Positions 5,328-6,338 of a stretch of DNA of 6,338 nt are shown here, piece by piece. A model generated the notes under the pieces. That model made no database searches, was not told the origin of the DNA, and worked only from the letters and a program-made list of their open reading frames with translations. This stretch comes from Synechococcaceae bacterium WBB_10_009. Lineage in GTDB: Bacteria > Cyanobacteriota > Cyanobacteriia > PCC-6307 > Cyanobiaceae. Position numbers and translations under genes: made by a program. How positions within the stretch are numbered: position 1 is the first letter of the stretch; each line of letters starts with the position of its first letter. Location of the stretch: positions 1 to 6,338 of the forward strand of contig RHBP01000101.1 in the NCBI GenBank assembly GCA_010030955.1. The letters are read 5' to 3'.

Positions 5328-6338
5328 ATGGCGCCCAGCGCCCGAGCCGAGCACCCCCTGCTGCAACGGCTCCAGGAGATTCGCCAGCGCAGCGAAGCCC
5401 TGATCGCCGGCCTCGAACCGGAGGACCTCTGCCTGCAGGGCATGGCCGACGCCAGCCCGGCCAAGTGGCACCTGGGCCACACCAGCTGGTTTTTTGAGCA
5501 GTTCCTGCTGCAGGGGCTGCCCGGCTACGAACCGGCCGACAGCCGCTGGGGCTACCTGTTCAACAGCTACTACGAGGCGGTGGGGGAGCGGCAGCCGCGG
5601 CCCCAACGGGGCCTGCTCACGCGGCCCTCGATTGCGGAGGTGCTGGCCTGGCGCCGGCGGGTCACCGCCGCCCTGGAGGAGCATTGGGAGGCCCTGGACC
5701 CCCAGCTGCTGGAGCTGGGGCTGCAGCACGAGCAGCAGCACCAGGAGCTGCTCCTGATGGATCTGCTGGATGGCTTCAGCCGCAACCCGCTGGAGCCCGC
5801 CGCCTTCCCGAACCTGGAGCCGGAGCTGGCCTACGAGCGGAGCTGGCGCGATGCCCCATCGGGCCCCACCCAGTGGATCGCCATGGAGGGGGGCCTGGTG
5901 GAGATCGGCCATGGCGGCCCCGGCGGGGGCGACGGGTTTCACTTCGACAACGAAGCGCCGCGCCATCGCCTGTGGCTGGAGCCCTTCGCCATCGCCGATC
6001 GGCTGGTGCGCAACGACGACATGGCCGCCTTCATCGACGACGGCGGCTACCAGCGGCCGGAGCTGTGGATGAGCGAGGGCTGGGCCGTGGTGCAGCAGCG
6101 GGGCTGGCGGGCGCCGCGCTACTGGCGGGGGGATTGGGAGTTCACCCTGGGGGGGCGCCGGCCGCGCCACCCGGAGGCGCCGGTGCGCCACCTCAGCTGG
6201 TTTGAGGCCGATGCCTACGCCCGCTGGGCGGGGGCGCGGCTGCCCAGCGAAGCCGAATGGGAGCTGGCGCGATGCCCCATCGGCCCCCGCCCAGTGGATC
6301 GCCATGGAGGGGGGCCTGGTGGAGATCGGCCATGGCGG
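5328..6338 (+). CDS. egtB: Hercynine oxygenase EgtB (ergothioneine biosynthesis), truncated at the right edge
   Basis: EgtB is a non-haem iron enzyme that joins a thiol (cysteine or gamma-glutamylcysteine, depending on type) to hercynine to give a sulfoxide on the way to ergothioneine. The N-terminal DinB-like domain (about 10-155) carries the three-histidine iron site: His51 in KWHLGHTSWFFE, and His134 and His138 in HEQQHQE (the HX3HXE motif). The second domain is the FGE-sulfatase fold, visible from MEGGLVEIG (186-194) through NEAPRHRLWLEPF, RHLSWFEADAYARWAGARLP and SEAEWE (307-312). The ATG at 5328 is the first start after an in-frame TAG at 5301; the ATG at 5315 is out of frame. From 6260 on, the DNA repeats 5839-5917 in a different frame, so residues after about 314 are not EgtB sequence and the true C-terminus, with the catalytic Tyr region, is absent. 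egtD, often adjacent in cyanobacteria, would be expected downstream. Confidence 0.92.
   Translation, partial: MAPSARAEHPLLQRLQEIRQRSEALIAGLEPEDLCLQGMADASPAKWHLGHTSWFFEQFLLQGLPGYEPADSRWGYLFNSYYEAVGERQPRPQRGLLTRPSIAEVLAWRRRVTAALEEHWEALDPQLLELGLQHEQQHQELLLMDLLDGFSRNPLEPAAFPNLEPELAYERSWRDAPSGPTQWIAMEGGLVEIGHGGPGGGDGFHFDNEAPRHRLWLEPFAIADRLVRNDDMAAFIDDGGYQRPELWMSEGWAVVQQRGWRAPRYWRGDWEFTLGGRRPRHPEAPVRHLSWFEADAYARWAGARLPSEAEWELARCPIGPRPVDRHGGGPGGDRPWR
5839..5917 (+). repeat. First copy of a 79-base direct repeat (in-frame egtB sequence)
   Basis: This segment encodes RSWRDAPSGPTQWIAMEGG and the following residues in the linker and start of the FGE domain of EgtB. It is repeated 421 bases later at 6260-6338 with two mismatches (5863 G to C, 5868 A to G). 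This copy fits the protein, so it is the native one. Confidence 0.9.
6260..6338 (+). repeat. Second copy of the 79-base direct repeat, out of frame at the window end
   Basis: Matches 5839-5917 at 77 of 79 positions. The 421-base offset is not a multiple of three, so it is read as nonsense (CPIGPRPVDRHGGGP) after the conserved SEAEWE of the FGE domain. The join sits on GGAGCTGGCGCGATG, whose first part could also be native EWELA coding sequence. That kind of short shared word is where assemblies or duplications jump. Confidence 0.88.

Noticed and set aside
4572..6305. A 577-codon open frame on the minus strand across cysK and antisense to egtB
   Set aside because: It is rich in Arg, Gln, His and Pro and shows no family motif. 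It overlaps two clearly recognised genes in other frames, and high GC content produces such long shadows.

Overview
The window reads as a high-GC (about 70% by eye) picocyanobacterial chromosome segment of the Cyanobium/Synechococcus type. The main support is the RuvB sequence: its N-terminal extension and its body resemble marine Synechococcus RuvB as I remember it. Other support is the ruvB/smpB divergent pair and the company of a degenerate membrane-anchored protein kinase and EgtB. The assignment is from recall, not from a search. There are no RNA genes, insertion sequences, CRISPR arrays or phage genes. The window is almost fully coding.

Layout. On the minus strand from 1590 down to 1 lie ruvB (Holliday-junction motor) and, overlapping its stop by four bases, the start of an exported TPR protein that runs off the left edge. 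smpB (trans-translation) starts at 1673 on the plus strand, divergent from ruvB across 82 bases. A 167-base convergent gap (2171-2337) holds an unusual cluster of GTAC palindromes and an imperfect GC-rich hairpin. On the minus strand from 5251 down to 2338 lie a cysteine-synthase-family gene and, 12 bases after its stop, a degenerate protein-kinase-like gene. That gene has a cytoplasmic kinase fold, one membrane helix and an extracytoplasmic C-terminal region, and it is broken by a single frameshift near 3769. egtB (ergothioneine biosynthesis) starts at 5328 on the plus strand, divergent from cysK, and runs off the right edge.

How they work together. RuvB and SmpB are housekeeping functions. 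The cysK-family gene and egtB form a divergent pair with a plausible metabolic link: one makes or handles cysteine, the other joins a thiol donor to hercynine. The kinase-like protein follows cysK closely enough to be cotranscribed, but its role is unknown.

Cautions. The last 79 bases (6260-6338) are a near copy of 5839-5917 placed out of frame inside egtB, so the right end is probably a mis-assembled join. The kinase frameshift may be a sequence error or a real lesion.
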